Notes: generated by a model not told the origin, from the letters alone. Shown: positions 51,138 through 60,027, counted from the stretch's first letter. The stretch is DNA of 60,330 bases from DATLMR01 sp035634255 (GCA_035634255.1 DASQDI010000074.1:1-60330), one strand, 5' to 3'. Program-made: numbers and translations.

Positions 51138-51665
51138 ATGAATAAGTTTGTCTTAATGATCGCGCTGCCTCTGCTGGCGTTGCCTGTTTTTGCGCAGTCG
51201 CGCGCGTGCCTGCGCGTCATGCCGCCCGACGAGCTAACGCGCAACTCCATCTTCATAGCACGCGTGAAGACCTACCGAGTTGATAAAGCTAATTACCGGG
51301 GGATGTTCAGTCAGATCGCGACCCTGCGCCCTGTCGACGTGATCGAAGGTGACTTCACTTTGAGGGAGATAAACGTCTTCGCGCGGTCGAACGTGCCATG
51401 CGCCGAAGACAACTACGTAAAAGAGCAGGAGATGCTCATCTTCCTTGAGCCCGTGGGGAGCCTTTTCAGAACGCTGAACTTTCAATACGGCCAGTTCCCG
51501 ATAGTCGAAGAGGTGGTGAAGGGCTGGCGCGATAAATCCAACAGGCCGGTCGATAAGCCTTACGCCGAAGTGCGCAGGGAGATCGAAGCTTATCTCAACG
51601 CGATTCACTCCCCGCCCTCGGAAGGGACGCAGCCGACCCCGACGCCTCCGCCTCCGAGTCTCTGA
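51138..51665 (+). CDS. Small secreted protein, possibly NTR-like
   Basis: A 175-residue protein with signal peptide (MNKFVLMIALPLLALPVFAQ). The mature part starts SRACLRVMPP and has a second cysteine in ARSNVPCAEDNYV, with LRPVDVIEGDFTLREINVF and QEMLIFLEPVGS. The cysteine spacing and the VIEGD/IFLEP strands recall OB-like NTR/TIMP-type domains, but similarity is weak. The tail is Thr/Pro-rich. An upstream in-frame GTG (51123) is possible. The function is unknown. Confidence 0.75.
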   Translation: MNKFVLMIALPLLALPVFAQSRACLRVMPPDELTRNSIFIARVKTYRVDKANYRGMFSQIATLRPVDVIEGDFTLREINVFARSNVPCAEDNYVKEQEMLIFLEPVGSLFRTLNFQYGQFPIVEEVVKGWRDKSNRPVDKPYAEVRREIEAYLNAIHSPPSEGTQPTPTPPPPSL

Positions 51666-51688
51666 GCCTGCCATACGGAATTATCGAA

Positions 51689-51730
51689 GAGAGCCCCGCG
51701 GTCGAACTCTGCGGGGCTCTCTTTTAATTT
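51689..51730 (+). terminator. Rho-independent terminator
   Basis: A perfect 11-bp stem GAGAGCCCCGC/GCGGGGCTCTC with an 11-nt loop and TTTTAATTT. It lies between the convergent small secreted protein and osmC. Confidence 0.9.
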
Positions 51731-51733
51731 GCT

Positions 51734-52159
51734 CTACGCTTCCAGCTTCGCGTCCAGAGTGATCTCCGCATTCAGCAGGCGCGAGATCGGGCAGCCTGCC
51801 TTCGCGTTGTTGGCGGCGGTCTCGAATGCCGCCTGGTCCGCCCCCGGAATTCTGGCCGTCAGGTCGAGGTGGGACGCGGAGACGGTCCACCCGGCCTCCA
51901 GTTTCTCCATCGTGACGGTGGCGGTCACGTCCAGCCTTTCAGCCGTCAACCCGGCGTTGCCTAGCTGACCGGACAGAGCCATGGCGAAGCAGCCCGCGTG
52001 GGCCGCCGCGATGAGCTCTTCAGGGTTCGTGCCGATCCCTTCTTCGAAGCGCGTGCTGAACGAGTACTGAGTGTCCGACAGGACTCCGCTGGCGGTAGAG
52101 ACCGAGCCTTTGCCGTCTTTGAGACCGCCCTGCCAGACGGCGGAAGCTTTACGTTTCAT
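51734..52159 (-). CDS. OsmC/Ohr-family peroxiredoxin-like protein
   Basis: A 141-residue protein. The two redox cysteines are in AHAGCFAMALSG and KAGCPISRLLN, the spacing of OsmC/Ohr proteins. The N-terminal strand block (ASAVWQGGLKDGKGSVSTAS) matches OsmC. These proteins reduce organic hydroperoxides. It is closer to OsmC than to Ohr by its N-terminus. A TTTCCTCC (minus GGAGGAAA) site precedes the ATG. It is monocistronic. Confidence 0.94.
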   Translation of the reverse strand: MKRKASAVWQGGLKDGKGSVSTASGVLSDTQYSFSTRFEEGIGTNPEELIAAAHAGCFAMALSGQLGNAGLTAERLDVTATVTMEKLEAGWTVSASHLDLTARIPGADQAAFETAANNAKAGCPISRLLNAEITLDAKLEA

Positions 52160-52184
52160 TGTTTCCTCCTGGGTCTAATGGTCG

Positions 52185-52214
52185 CGGGGGCGGGCCGTAG
52201 TTACGCCGCCCCCG
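52185..52214 (-). terminator. GC-rich hairpin between the M20 gene and osmC
   Basis: A perfect 9-bp stem CGGGGGCGG/CCGCCCCCG sits upstream of osmC and downstream of the M20 peptidase stop. There is no T-tract, so its terminator role is uncertain. Confidence 0.4.
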
Positions 52215-52311
52215 TGTTAGCCTATCAAGTTGTGATGGGTAATCCCGCCTCGCGGGCGGGCGGCCGTTGGAGCGGGATCGGGAGACTGCGAGAAATCCTT
52301 TCCGCGCGGGC

Positions 52312-53541
52312 TCAATCCTGGAAGCCCGCGAGCGCCACCGCGAGCAGGAGCAGTCGCTTGAGCCCCAGCTCGCGCCCCGCCGGGTCGTACCACTCCATAA
52401 GCGTGTGGCAGTTGTTCGATATCCCCCCGGCCCCGATGGTGATGGCCGGGATGCTGAGCGAGATCGGGATGTTCGAATCGGTCGAGGAGCAGTCGAGGCG
52501 CGGCTCGATGCCGAGCGCGCGCGAGCAGGATATGGCCGCCTGCACTATCTCCGACTGGATGGGAGTCTCGCCCGAGGGCCGGTCGCCCACCTGCTCGAAT
52601 GCGTAGTCGAGGCTCGTGCCTGACATCGCCCTCTGCGAGTTCTCCTCGCGCACCGCGATCTCCACGACTTTACGGAGGAAGGCCTCGAGCTTTTCGATCT
52701 CCTCGTTCGACACGGAGCGCAGGTCCACGGTCATGCTCGCGGATTCGGGGATGGCGTTGACGGAACTGCCCCCATCGATCAACCCCACGTTGTAAGATGT
52801 GCGGGGGGAGAGCGGGGCGGGGTAGGCGGCGAAGCGCGCGATGGCGCGCCCCAGCGCGTGGACCGGGTTGACGATCCCGAAATCGCCCCACGAGTGGCCG
52901 CCCGGCCCGCTGATGGTCACGCGGTAGCGGCGGGAGCCCAGGGCGCGGTGGGTGATGCGTTCGACTCCGGGGCCATCGAGAGAGATGAAGGCCCCGGCCC
53001 CTTCTCCGAACTCCCCTTCCGTGAAGAGGTGGCGCACCCCGCGCAGGTTCCCCTGGCCTTCTTCCCCGACCGTCGCCACGAAATAGATCGTCCCGTCGGT
53101 CTTCACGCCCCCCGATTCGAGCGCGCGGGCGAGCGCCGTGAGGCTCACCAGCCCGCACGTGTTGTCGCTGATGCCGGGAGCGTAAAGCCTCCGGCCCTCG
53201 CGCTTCACGCGCACGTCCGTGCCCTCGGGGAACACCGTGTCGAGGTGCGCGGAGACTATCACGCTCGGGTCTTTCGAGAGGCCCGGCCGCTCCGCGATCA
53301 CGTTGCCCTCGCGGTCGGTCCTCACGCGCGCCAGGCCCAGCTCCTCGAACCTCCGCCTGATGTAGACGCCGCGCGCCTCCTCTTTGAACGGGGGCGCGGG
53401 GATCTCGCAGATGCGGATCAACTCCTCGCTCGTCTCCTCGTGGGACTGGTCTATGAAGCGGAACGCCTTCTGGATTTCGGGCGAGTGGAGCAGCTCCTGA
53501 ACCAGAGATGATGTGGCCCCGTCGCGGGCAAACCTGCGCAT
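52312..53541 (-). CDS. M20-family metallopeptidase (peptidase T-like)
   Basis: A 409-residue cytoplasmic enzyme. Zinc-binding and catalytic motifs are IVSAHLDTVFPEG (His/Asp), GISDNTCGLV (bridging Asp), VATVGEEGQGNLRG (catalytic and metal Glu), SLDGPG (Asp) and NNCHTLMEWYD (last His). The lid domain starts GPGGHSWGDFGIVNPVHA. It fits the peptidase T / M20 group acting on short peptides or related amides. Adjacent, same-strand placement after the LeuA-like gene (65-bp gap) could mean co-transcription, but the enzymes are not known to share a pathway. Confidence 0.93.
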   Translation of the reverse strand: MRRFARDGATSSLVQELLHSPEIQKAFRFIDQSHEETSEELIRICEIPAPPFKEEARGVYIRRRFEELGLARVRTDREGNVIAERPGLSKDPSVIVSAHLDTVFPEGTDVRVKREGRRLYAPGISDNTCGLVSLTALARALESGGVKTDGTIYFVATVGEEGQGNLRGVRHLFTEGEFGEGAGAFISLDGPGVERITHRALGSRRYRVTISGPGGHSWGDFGIVNPVHALGRAIARFAAYPAPLSPRTSYNVGLIDGGSSVNAIPESASMTVDLRSVSNEEIEKLEAFLRKVVEIAVREENSQRAMSGTSLDYAFEQVGDRPSGETPIQSEIVQAAISCSRALGIEPRLDCSSTDSNIPISLSIPAITIGAGGISNNCHTLMEWYDPAGRELGLKRLLLLAVALAGFQD

Positions 53542-53606
53542 CGAGAGTTGACCTTTCGAGTTGATTTAAAGATGAGCGAAGCCGGAGCGCCGGACCTTCG
53601 CGCGGC

Positions 53607-54815
53607 TCACGCGAGCTGCATGATCTGCTCGTCCGTCAGAACGCAATCGACCTCTTTCGCCCGGTTGAATATACGCTCGACCCGCTCTTCGGTCGGCTCG
53701 ATCCCGTGCCGCTCCAGCCAGAAGGTGATGTTGGACTTTCCGCTCATCGGCCCGATCTCTATCACCTGCTCGCGCCCGAACATCTTCGCCGGCACGCCCG
53801 AGTAGACCATATCCACCAGCCAGTCATCGCCCTTGCGGAATGCCTTGATGACCGCCGCGGCGTGCACGCCCGTGGCCGTGCGGAATGCGTCGCGCCCCAC
53901 CACCGGGTAGCTGATGGGGATGGGGACTCCTATCGCCTCGCTCGCGACTTCGCAGTACCGCATTAAGTTCGAGAGGTCGCGGTCGATGTACCCCATCAAC
54001 TGCATGTTGACCAGCAGCTGATCCATGGGCGCGTTGCCGACGCGCTCCCCGACGCCCAGGGCGCTGCCGTGCAGGCGGTCCGCGCCCGCTTCGAACGCGG
54101 CGATGGCGTTGATGACCCCGAGGCCGCGGTCCTGATGGCCATGCCAGTCTATCTTTACGTCCTCGCCCGTCTCCTCGACGATTGATTTGACGTACCGGAT
54201 CAGCGCGCGCGCGCCTTCGGGCGTGGCGTGGCCTACGGTGTCGCAGACGCAGACCCGTTTCGCGCCCGCTTCGATGGCCGTCGTGAAGAGCGCGCGGATC
54301 GTGTCGGGGTGAGCGCGCGTGGTGTCTTCGGTCACGTACATGACCGGGAGGCCGTGAGAGGAGGCAAACTTCACGGCGTCTTCGGTCGCGGTCAGCATCA
54401 TTTCGAGCGACCAGCCCTCGGCGTACTGGCGGATCGGGCTCGACCCGATGAAGGTGCAGGCCTCGATTGCCATGCCTACTTTCTGCGAAATGTCGATGAT
54501 CGGCTGGATGTCCGCTTTGACCGTCCTCGCCGCACAGTTGGGCGTTATGTCGAGCTTGCAGTCAAGAATCTCTTTCGCGAGCCTCGTCACGTCCGCGACG
54601 GCGCGCGGCCCGGCTCCGGGCAGGCCTATGTTGGCCGTGTCTATACCCAGAGAGTCCATGAGATGAAGAATCTCGATCTTCTTTCCTATCGGCGGATCGG
54701 TCACCGAAGGGGACTGCAACCCGTCCCGCAGGGTCTCGTCGTCGAACTCGACGCGCCGCTGAAGCCGGGACTGGCTCTCGCGATTCCAATCATAAATAAG
54801 ATCGTTTTTATCCAT
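53607..54815 (-). CDS. LeuA-family (2-isopropylmalate/homocitrate synthase-like) enzyme
   Basis: A 402-residue TIM-barrel enzyme. The N-terminal motif DDETLRDGLQSPSV gives the metal-binding Asp and catalytic Arg, and the HxH pair is in IDWHGHQDRGLGVINAIAAF; GSALGVGERVGNAPMDQLL follows, matching the Claisen-type acyl-CoA carboxylate synthase family. The C-terminal regulatory domain of typical LeuA is absent, so it resembles homocitrate/re-citrate/short isopropylmalate synthases. No leucine genes are adjacent. It uses acetyl-CoA with a 2-oxo acid; the true substrate is unknown. A GGGAATT site precedes ATG 54815. Confidence 0.88.
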   Translation of the reverse strand: MDKNDLIYDWNRESQSRLQRRVEFDDETLRDGLQSPSVTDPPIGKKIEILHLMDSLGIDTANIGLPGAGPRAVADVTRLAKEILDCKLDITPNCAARTVKADIQPIIDISQKVGMAIEACTFIGSSPIRQYAEGWSLEMMLTATEDAVKFASSHGLPVMYVTEDTTRAHPDTIRALFTTAIEAGAKRVCVCDTVGHATPEGARALIRYVKSIVEETGEDVKIDWHGHQDRGLGVINAIAAFEAGADRLHGSALGVGERVGNAPMDQLLVNMQLMGYIDRDLSNLMRYCEVASEAIGVPIPISYPVVGRDAFRTATGVHAAAVIKAFRKGDDWLVDMVYSGVPAKMFGREQVIEIGPMSGKSNITFWLERHGIEPTEERVERIFNRAKEVDCVLTDEQIMQLA

Positions 54816-54953
54816 ATTAATTCCCTGATCGATTAGAGCAAACCCGCGCGGCGAGCGTCAAGCAGGAAGCCTTCCGCCAGCTCGGGGCGGGGGCCCGGCG
54901 GCCCCTCCGCGCCGTGCGCTTTCAAGCGGTGTGGTGGTACTATTCAGGGCCAA

Positions 54954-56720
54954 ATGCGGAGAGGCGCTTTGACAACCGACACGAGCGGGAGAGCGAGAGA
55001 TCGAAGACGTGAGGGGGCCAGAAGCGGGCCGCCGGTCGCCCGGCGCGTGCTCCTGGTCTTCGCGGGCCTCTTCCTGCTCAACCTCCTTCTGAGAGTCTTC
55101 TACCTCAGGTACAACTTCGTAAACGGAGACGAGACGGTGCGCGCGCTCACGGCCGCGCGCCTGCTCGAAGGCGCGAGATTGTACGCGGAGATCGTCACGG
55201 ACAAGCCGCCCGCCACGACCTTCTTCTACTCCGCGGTCTTCGCCCTGTTCGGGCGAAGCATGCCGGCGGTCCACGTCGCCGCGGCCCTCTGGAACTTCGC
55301 GACCGCCGTCGTGCTCTACCTGATCGCGAGGCGGCTGTACGGCGGGGCGGGGGGAGTTTCAACCGGCCTGTGGGCCGCCCTGCTCTTCATCTATTTCAGC
55401 ACGAACTATCACACGCAGGACATGATGGCGGCCAACACGGAGCTATTGATGGCCCTGCCATACTCCGCCGCCTTCTACTTCTTCGCCCGGTCCCTGAGCC
55501 GACAGCCCCGGCAGCCATCTCTTCTTTCGCCCGCCTCGATGTTTCTCGCGGGACTGATGACGGGGGTCGCGACGCTGTTCAAGCAGGTCGGCGTCTTCAA
55601 CCTCATCTTCTTCGCGGCGTATGAAGCATTCCGCCTTTACGATTCGCGCCCTGCCGGAGCATCGGCTCCGGGCGGGGCCTCTGCGCCCGCCTCTGTTTCC
55701 ATCAGGAACGCGCTCGCCCGACTGCTCCTGATCGGGGCGGGTTTCGCTTCGGCGATGGCGTGCTTCGCCGTCTGGCTCCTGAAGACCGAGACGCTCGCGG
55801 ATTTCTGGAGGCACGCGGTCGTGCTCGGCATCTCTTACATCGGCGCTCTGCCGAGAGACGTATGGCTCAGGTTTATGTTCAGCCGTACGTTCGCCTACAT
55901 CGCCTTCAACGCGGCCCTGTGGTGGCTCGCCGCGTGGGCGTCGGCGCGCTCCGTCAAAGCGTACCTGCAAGACAGGCGAACGGATCAGGGGGCGGACGCT
56001 CGAAGCCGGGCGGACCTGTGCGTCGCCCTGTGGGCGCTCGTCTCGTTCGGGGCCATCTTCACCGGAGGCAGGTTCTTCGGCCATTACTTCATTCAAGTGC
56101 TCCCGGCCCTATCCCTGCTCGCCGCTCGGGGAGTCGGGCTGATCCGAGAGCGCCTGAGCGACCCGTCGAGTCAAAAGAGAGCAAGAATAACGGCGGTGGC
56201 GCTCATTATATTTGCTATCTTCGGCTTCGTGCGCTTTCACAGCCGCACGATGGTTCTCGCGTACGAGACCATTACCGGCGCTCGAACGGGCACGAGCGAG
56301 TCCTGGGGCATGACCTCGCGCGAGCGCGAAGCGGAGACGATCTCCGAAATCCTGCGGAGCGAGTTCGGCCCCGGAGAGCCTCTTTACATCTGGGGGTACG
56401 GCGGCGACGTGTACTGGCGCTCGGGGCTCACGCCCGCGTCCCGGTACCTGACGCCCTACTACATCACGGGCCGGTTTTCGGACGAAGCGCCGAGCGTCGA
56501 GAAGCCCGAAGACTTATTTTGGAGCGAGAACCGCGCGCGTTTGATCGAAGACCTGCGACGGACGCGCCCCCGCGTGATACTCGATGTCTACGGAGATTTT
56601 CACGCGCTGCCCTACCCCGAGATAAAGGAATTCGTCAGGCGAAATTACCGCCGCGCGGAAAAGATCGGCCCGGACCCTTCGCGCCCCTTCTGGGTGCTGC
56701 GAAGAAAGGGCGACGACTGA
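54954..56720 (+). CDS. GT39/ArnT-like membrane glycosyltransferase
   Basis: A 588-residue membrane protein. After a basic N-terminus, the first helix is RRVLLVFAGLFLLNLLLRVF. The catalytic Asp/Glu pair is in FVNGDETVRALTAARLLEG, and VTDKPPATTFFYS matches the DKPP motif of the polyprenyl-phosphate-sugar transferase family (GT39/GT83). About nine to eleven helices follow, and a soluble C-terminal domain ends the protein (ETISEILRSEFGPGEPLYIW). It probably moves a sugar from a lipid carrier to protein or lipid in the periplasm. The start could be TTG 54969, after GGAGAGG; ATG 54954 is also possible. Confidence 0.87.
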   Translation: MRRGALTTDTSGRARDRRREGARSGPPVARRVLLVFAGLFLLNLLLRVFYLRYNFVNGDETVRALTAARLLEGARLYAEIVTDKPPATTFFYSAVFALFGRSMPAVHVAAALWNFATAVVLYLIARRLYGGAGGVSTGLWAALLFIYFSTNYHTQDMMAANTELLMALPYSAAFYFFARSLSRQPRQPSLLSPASMFLAGLMTGVATLFKQVGVFNLIFFAAYEAFRLYDSRPAGASAPGGASAPASVSIRNALARLLLIGAGFASAMACFAVWLLKTETLADFWRHAVVLGISYIGALPRDVWLRFMFSRTFAYIAFNAALWWLAAWASARSVKAYLQDRRTDQGADARSRADLCVALWALVSFGAIFTGGRFFGHYFIQVLPALSLLAARGVGLIRERLSDPSSQKRARITAVALIIFAIFGFVRFHSRTMVLAYETITGARTGTSESWGMTSREREAETISEILRSEFGPGEPLYIWGYGGDVYWRSGLTPASRYLTPYYITGRFSDEAPSVEKPEDLFWSENRARLIEDLRRTRPRVILDVYGDFHALPYPEIKEFVRRNYRRAEKIGPDPSRPFWVLRRKGDD

Positions 56721-56774
56721 TCCGGCGAATGGAGCCCGAAACCGGCTCCCGCGGCCCGTTTCGAGGGGTTGCCC

Positions 56775-57461
56775 TCATGAATTATCGACGCGGGCGAGCA
56801 GCCATTCATTTATCACCGGCAGAGATTCGCGCGGGAAGACGTGGCCGACGGGAAAGCTCCGGTAATCGACCGCGCCCGCCCGCCGCGCGAGCCTCTCCTT
56901 GAAAGAGCGCGAGCGCTCCGCCGGGTAGATGTCGTCGGTTTCGCCCGCGATGATGAGCACGTCCGTGCGGCTGTCGTAGTACTTGTCTTCGTCCCAGTCG
57001 CCGGGTATGCCCCCGCACACGGCAACGATCCCGCGAATCAGGTTCGGGTGCGTGAAGGCGAACCGGTAGTTGAGCGCGACCGATTGCGAGAAGGCCATCA
57101 GGAAGATGGCGTCGCGGTCGATTGGGTGAAGGCGCGCGGTCTCTTCTATTATCGAAAGCACCGTGCGGTGATGGAGGCTGATCGTCTCCTCGGCCTTGTA
57201 CTGCATCATCCACCCGAAGCCGATCCTCGGCAGGGTCTTGTTATCCCCGCTCTGGACGAAGAAGCCGTTCGGCGCTTGCAGCGAAGCGATGATGAAATCA
57301 CGCGAGTTGATCCTCCGCGCGAGGGCCATCATCGACTCCTTGTTCCCCTCGTAACCGTGAAGCCCGATGACGATCGGCGCGGGGCTGTCAGAGCTTCGCT
57401 CCGGGACGTAGAGGTCGTAATACAGATTGATCGATTGCCGGGAGGATTTTTCCGTTATCAT
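56775..57461 (-). CDS. Esterase/carboxylesterase-like hydrolase
   Basis: A 228-residue protein in the alpha/beta hydrolase, PHB-depolymerase/dienelactone-like group. It has IVIGLHGYEGNKESMMALAR (oxyanion), the elbow FLMAFSQSVALN, the acid LIIAGETDDIYPAERS and the His SFPVGHVFPRES. The elbow reads A-F-S-Q-S where G-x-S-x-G is usual, so the Ser nucleophile is present but the glycines are changed. It has no signal peptide. The substrate is unknown. It is divergent from the ketopantoate-reductase-like gene. Confidence 0.85.
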   Translation of the reverse strand: MITEKSSRQSINLYYDLYVPERSSDSPAPIVIGLHGYEGNKESMMALARRINSRDFIIASLQAPNGFFVQSGDNKTLPRIGFGWMMQYKAEETISLHHRTVLSIIEETARLHPIDRDAIFLMAFSQSVALNYRFAFTHPNLIRGIVAVCGGIPGDWDEDKYYDSRTDVLIIAGETDDIYPAERSRSFKERLARRAGAVDYRSFPVGHVFPRESLPVINEWLLARVDNS

Positions 57462-57544
57462 TTCGAGGTTCCGATCTTCGCTTTCCGCAGGTATATTTCC
57501 ACCTGTAAATTTCCGATCATTACGGTGCGATATTAGCGAAAACC

Positions 57545-58585
57545 ATGAGCACGGGAAAGCCTTCGAGATATGTCATCCTGGGAGCGGGAGCGATAGGCAC
57601 GGCGGTCGGCGGCCTGTTGCTCAACGCCGGCTCGCGCGTGCAACTCGTCGCACGACCCGCGCACGCCGAGGCGCTCGCCCGAGGCGTGACCATCAGGCAG
57701 GACGGCGGGGAGATGCGCTTTAAGGCCTACGCGGTGACCGAAGCCCGCCGACTCGCGCCCGAGAGCGGAGACGTTCTTGTCATCGCGACCAAGTCGCAGG
57801 CCACGGAAGCGGCGGTTGACGAACTCTCTGAAATTTACGACAGGGCCACGCCTATAGTCTGCCTTCAGAACGGGGTCCGCAACGAAGAGATCGCGGCCCG
57901 GCGCTTCGATAACGTCTACGCGGCCCTCGTGATGCTGAGCGCCGTCCAGCTTGAGCCCTCGGTGATCAGGCTCCCGCGAGGCCGGGACATCGCGATAGGG
58001 CTTTACCCCGAAGGCGTCGATGACCTGTCGCTCCGCATGTGCGAAGACCTCACGCGGGCGGGCTTCGACTGCATCGCCTCCGCTCACGTGATGGCGATGA
58101 AATGGGGCAAGCTCGTGGCGAACCTGAACAACGCGACGCACGCGATAACCGGCTACTGGCTGGAGCGAGGCATGTCGGAGCCGGAGATGCGAGAGCTTAT
58201 GGTCGCGGTCCGCGAAGAAGGCATGCGCGTGCTCGACGCCGCGGGCATAACCTACGAGCCGCCCGCGGGCGCGCCTTCGCCCATCAGGATTCGGGAGATG
58301 ACGGATAAGCTGAAGCAACCTTTCACCCCTCATACGGACCCATCCGCCCGCCCCGAAGAGAGCCGCACCTACGCCTCGATGTGGCAGGACCTCTACCTCC
58401 GCCGCCCCTCGAACGAAGCGCGATTTCTTAACGGAGAGATAATCGCTCTGGGCGAAAAGCTGGGCATCGCGACCGCGTACAACTCGACGCTCCTTGCCAT
58501 CGTGGACCGGATGTTCGAAGAGGGGACCGGCCCCGGAATCCTCTCCCCCTCCGACCTGCACGCGCTGATTCGCCAGAGACTATGA
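57545..58585 (+). CDS. Ketopantoate-reductase-like (ApbA/PanE) oxidoreductase
   Basis: A 346-residue protein. The Rossmann nucleotide motif VILGAGAIGTAVGGLLLNAG opens it. ATKSQATEAAVDEL and CLQNGVRNEEI match the substrate/coenzyme region, and the C-domain has HVMAMKWGKLVANLNNATHA with the key Lys and Asn residues. PanE reduces ketopantoate to pantoate with NADPH in coenzyme A synthesis, but many paralogues have other substrates. It is a little longer than PanE (about 300). Not placed with other pan genes, so the assignment is family-level. Confidence 0.88.
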   Translation: MSTGKPSRYVILGAGAIGTAVGGLLLNAGSRVQLVARPAHAEALARGVTIRQDGGEMRFKAYAVTEARRLAPESGDVLVIATKSQATEAAVDELSEIYDRATPIVCLQNGVRNEEIAARRFDNVYAALVMLSAVQLEPSVIRLPRGRDIAIGLYPEGVDDLSLRMCEDLTRAGFDCIASAHVMAMKWGKLVANLNNATHAITGYWLERGMSEPEMRELMVAVREEGMRVLDAAGITYEPPAGAPSPIRIREMTDKLKQPFTPHTDPSARPEESRTYASMWQDLYLRRPSNEARFLNGEIIALGEKLGIATAYNSTLLAIVDRMFEEGTGPGILSPSDLHALIRQRL

Positions 58586-58624
58586 GCGCCCACCAAGCGT
58601 AAGCTTTTCGCAAGATTCTGAATA

Positions 58625-58652
58625 TTGACTTTTGCGGGATTGGTGCTATATT
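58625..58652 (+). promoter_or_regulatory. Promoter for the small secreted protein gene
   Basis: TTGACT (58625-58630), a 16-bp spacer and TATATT (58647-58652), upstream of the gene at 58793. The leader would be about 135 nt. Confidence 0.6.
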
Positions 58653-58792
58653 ACGCGCACGACTGACGGAAGTCAGGCCCCTATAAAAAAAGGTCAGGTT
58701 GATAAGCGTACGATTTGAGAGCATGCGGGCCGAGGTGTCGCCTGTTACGCCCGACGGCCATGATCTTGCGCTGTGCGAAGAAGGTGGGAAAG

Positions 58793-59395
58793 ATGTACTT
58801 AGTTAAAAGAGCTGCTTCGGTGCTGATGGTTTCTATTTTGGCGCTGCTGACTCTGCCCATTGCCAACGGCCAGGCGGTAAACGAGAGCATAAAGCCTAAT
58901 GACAGGTTCGACCCTATCGAATTCATCAAGCTCTTCAAGGTTGGGATGAGCTACACGGAAGTGCAGAAGGCGCTTCCCAAAGACGCGGAGCAGGACATCC
59001 TCTCTTACCTCGCGACCGACGACCTCTTCCTGCTGACCGTGGACCTTCCCGACCACCCGAGCTGGAGCGCGTCTTTCAAGTTCGACACGCTGGACACGCC
59101 ACTACGGAGGCCCGAGCAACTGGTCGAGATGAGTTGCAGCGCGACCGTTTCGAGCCGCAGCCAGACTTTCGAGTCTATCGTCAACAAGGTGACCGCCGTT
59201 TTCGGGGAGCCCGCGCAGCTGGACCGCTCGCCGAAAGAGATCAGGCAGGCGGGATGGCGCGTCCTCGGAGGCTCGGTCCTGACCCTGGAATACTCCATTG
59301 TCCCGAGCGGGCTCGCCGGCAAAGATGTCAGCGTCGATTTTATTATAAAGAAGAATAAACGCTCCAGGCACGACGGCCCAAGAGATGTAGCCTGA
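58793..59395 (+). CDS. Small secreted protein of unknown function
   Basis: A 200-residue protein when started at ATG 58793 (MYLVKRAASVLMVSILALLT), with aaggtggg upstream and a signal peptide ending near ANGQ. The mature part has FIKLFKVGMSYTEVQKALPK, a pattern reminiscent of SmpA/OmlA or BLIP-like alpha/beta domains (the x-GMT-xx-QV-xx-L motif), and ends basic (KKNKRSRHDGPRDVA). Similarity is weak, so no function is assigned. A terminator follows at 59476. Confidence 0.75.
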   Translation: MYLVKRAASVLMVSILALLTLPIANGQAVNESIKPNDRFDPIEFIKLFKVGMSYTEVQKALPKDAEQDILSYLATDDLFLLTVDLPDHPSWSASFKFDTLDTPLRRPEQLVEMSCSATVSSRSQTFESIVNKVTAVFGEPAQLDRSPKEIRQAGWRVLGGSVLTLEYSIVPSGLAGKDVSVDFIIKKNKRSRHDGPRDVA

Positions 59396-59475
59396 CCGCG
59401 ACTAGGGCCGCGCCTTAAGTCTCTCCCGGACCTCGTAATTTCCGGTCTGTTCGGACACCGCATTTCTGATTGTGC

Positions 59476-59499
59476 AAAGGGCCGGCTTCGGCCCTTTTT
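59476..59499 (+). terminator. Rho-independent terminator
   Basis: A perfect 9-bp stem AAAGGGCCG/CGGCCCTTT with loop GCTT and trailing Ts. Confidence 0.88.
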
Positions 59500-59631
59500 G
59501 ACTTTGCTCAAAATCTGCTAAAGAAGTAATCCTGCTAAAAAAGTCCTACATAGGGGACAGGGGAATGACCGATTTCGGCTCCGAATCCCGCCTTAGTAGA
59601 TGAGAGCAGAACAACAAAAAGGAGCAAGGCT

Positions 59632-59697
59632 ATGAAGATCAAAAGCAAGATCAGAGCAGGCACAACCCCGATAAATTGGCTGCCAGTGGCGCGCTAA
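59632..59697 (+). CDS. Putative 21-residue micro-ORF
   Basis: ATG 59632 follows AAAAAGGAGCAAGGCT, a good ribosome-binding site. It encodes MKIKSKIRAGTTPINWLPVA plus R, then TAA (59695). The basic amphipathic start M-K-I-K-x-K-I-x-A-G recalls short peptides of unknown function that I remember from related genomes, but I cannot confirm homology. Its size fits a small signalling, toxin-like or modified-peptide precursor; no modifying enzyme gene is visible nearby. A stronger AAGGAGGT sequence follows its stop codon but has no clear start after it. Confidence 0.4.
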   Translation: MKIKSKIRAGTTPINWLPVAR

Positions 59698-59972
59698 AAG
59701 GAGGTCGTTCCTAACGCTTGCGGGCCTTGCGTTAAGAGAGCGAGGCCCGGATAACATCCCGACGCTTACTTATCCACCTCATACTCAGCAAACAGAGACG
59801 AAATAGAAATGGGCCTCCGTCCGAAGTAAACTCCCCGCCGCGCAGACTAACGAAGTGCTTTGTAAGATACTTTGCCACAACCCCTGCTGCCTGATTCAGT
59901 CCAGTTACGAGCTTGGGATTGATGCGGAGTTCTGGGAACGGAATTAGCCCGAACCGGGCGTGATGGAATCTT
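59698..59972. other. Gene-free stretch downstream of the micro-ORF
   Basis: No convincing gene. A GTG-started 30-codon frame (59855-59947) has no ribosome-binding site. A short hairpin CGGGCCT/AGGCCCG occurs near 59725-59753. The whole stretch could be one transcript ending at the terminator at 59973. Confidence 0.45.
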
Positions 59973-59996
59973 AGAGGGCTCCGGCCCTCTTTTTTA
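59973..59996 (+). terminator. Rho-independent terminator
   Basis: A perfect 7-bp stem AGAGGGC/GCCCTCT with loop TCCG is followed by a run of Ts and ATTT. It ends a transcript that has no recognised conventional gene. Confidence 0.88.
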
Positions 59997-60027
59997 TTTG
60001 CACTCTACAGAATGACTCCACCCGCCT

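Noticed and set aside
59710..59745. attC-like imperfect inverted repeat CTAACGC/GCGTTAAG
   Set aside because: Too short and missing the R/L core arrangement of integron attC sites.
59855..59947. GTG-started 30-codon Cys-rich frame
   Set aside because: No ribosome-binding site ahead of GTG; kept only as a remark.
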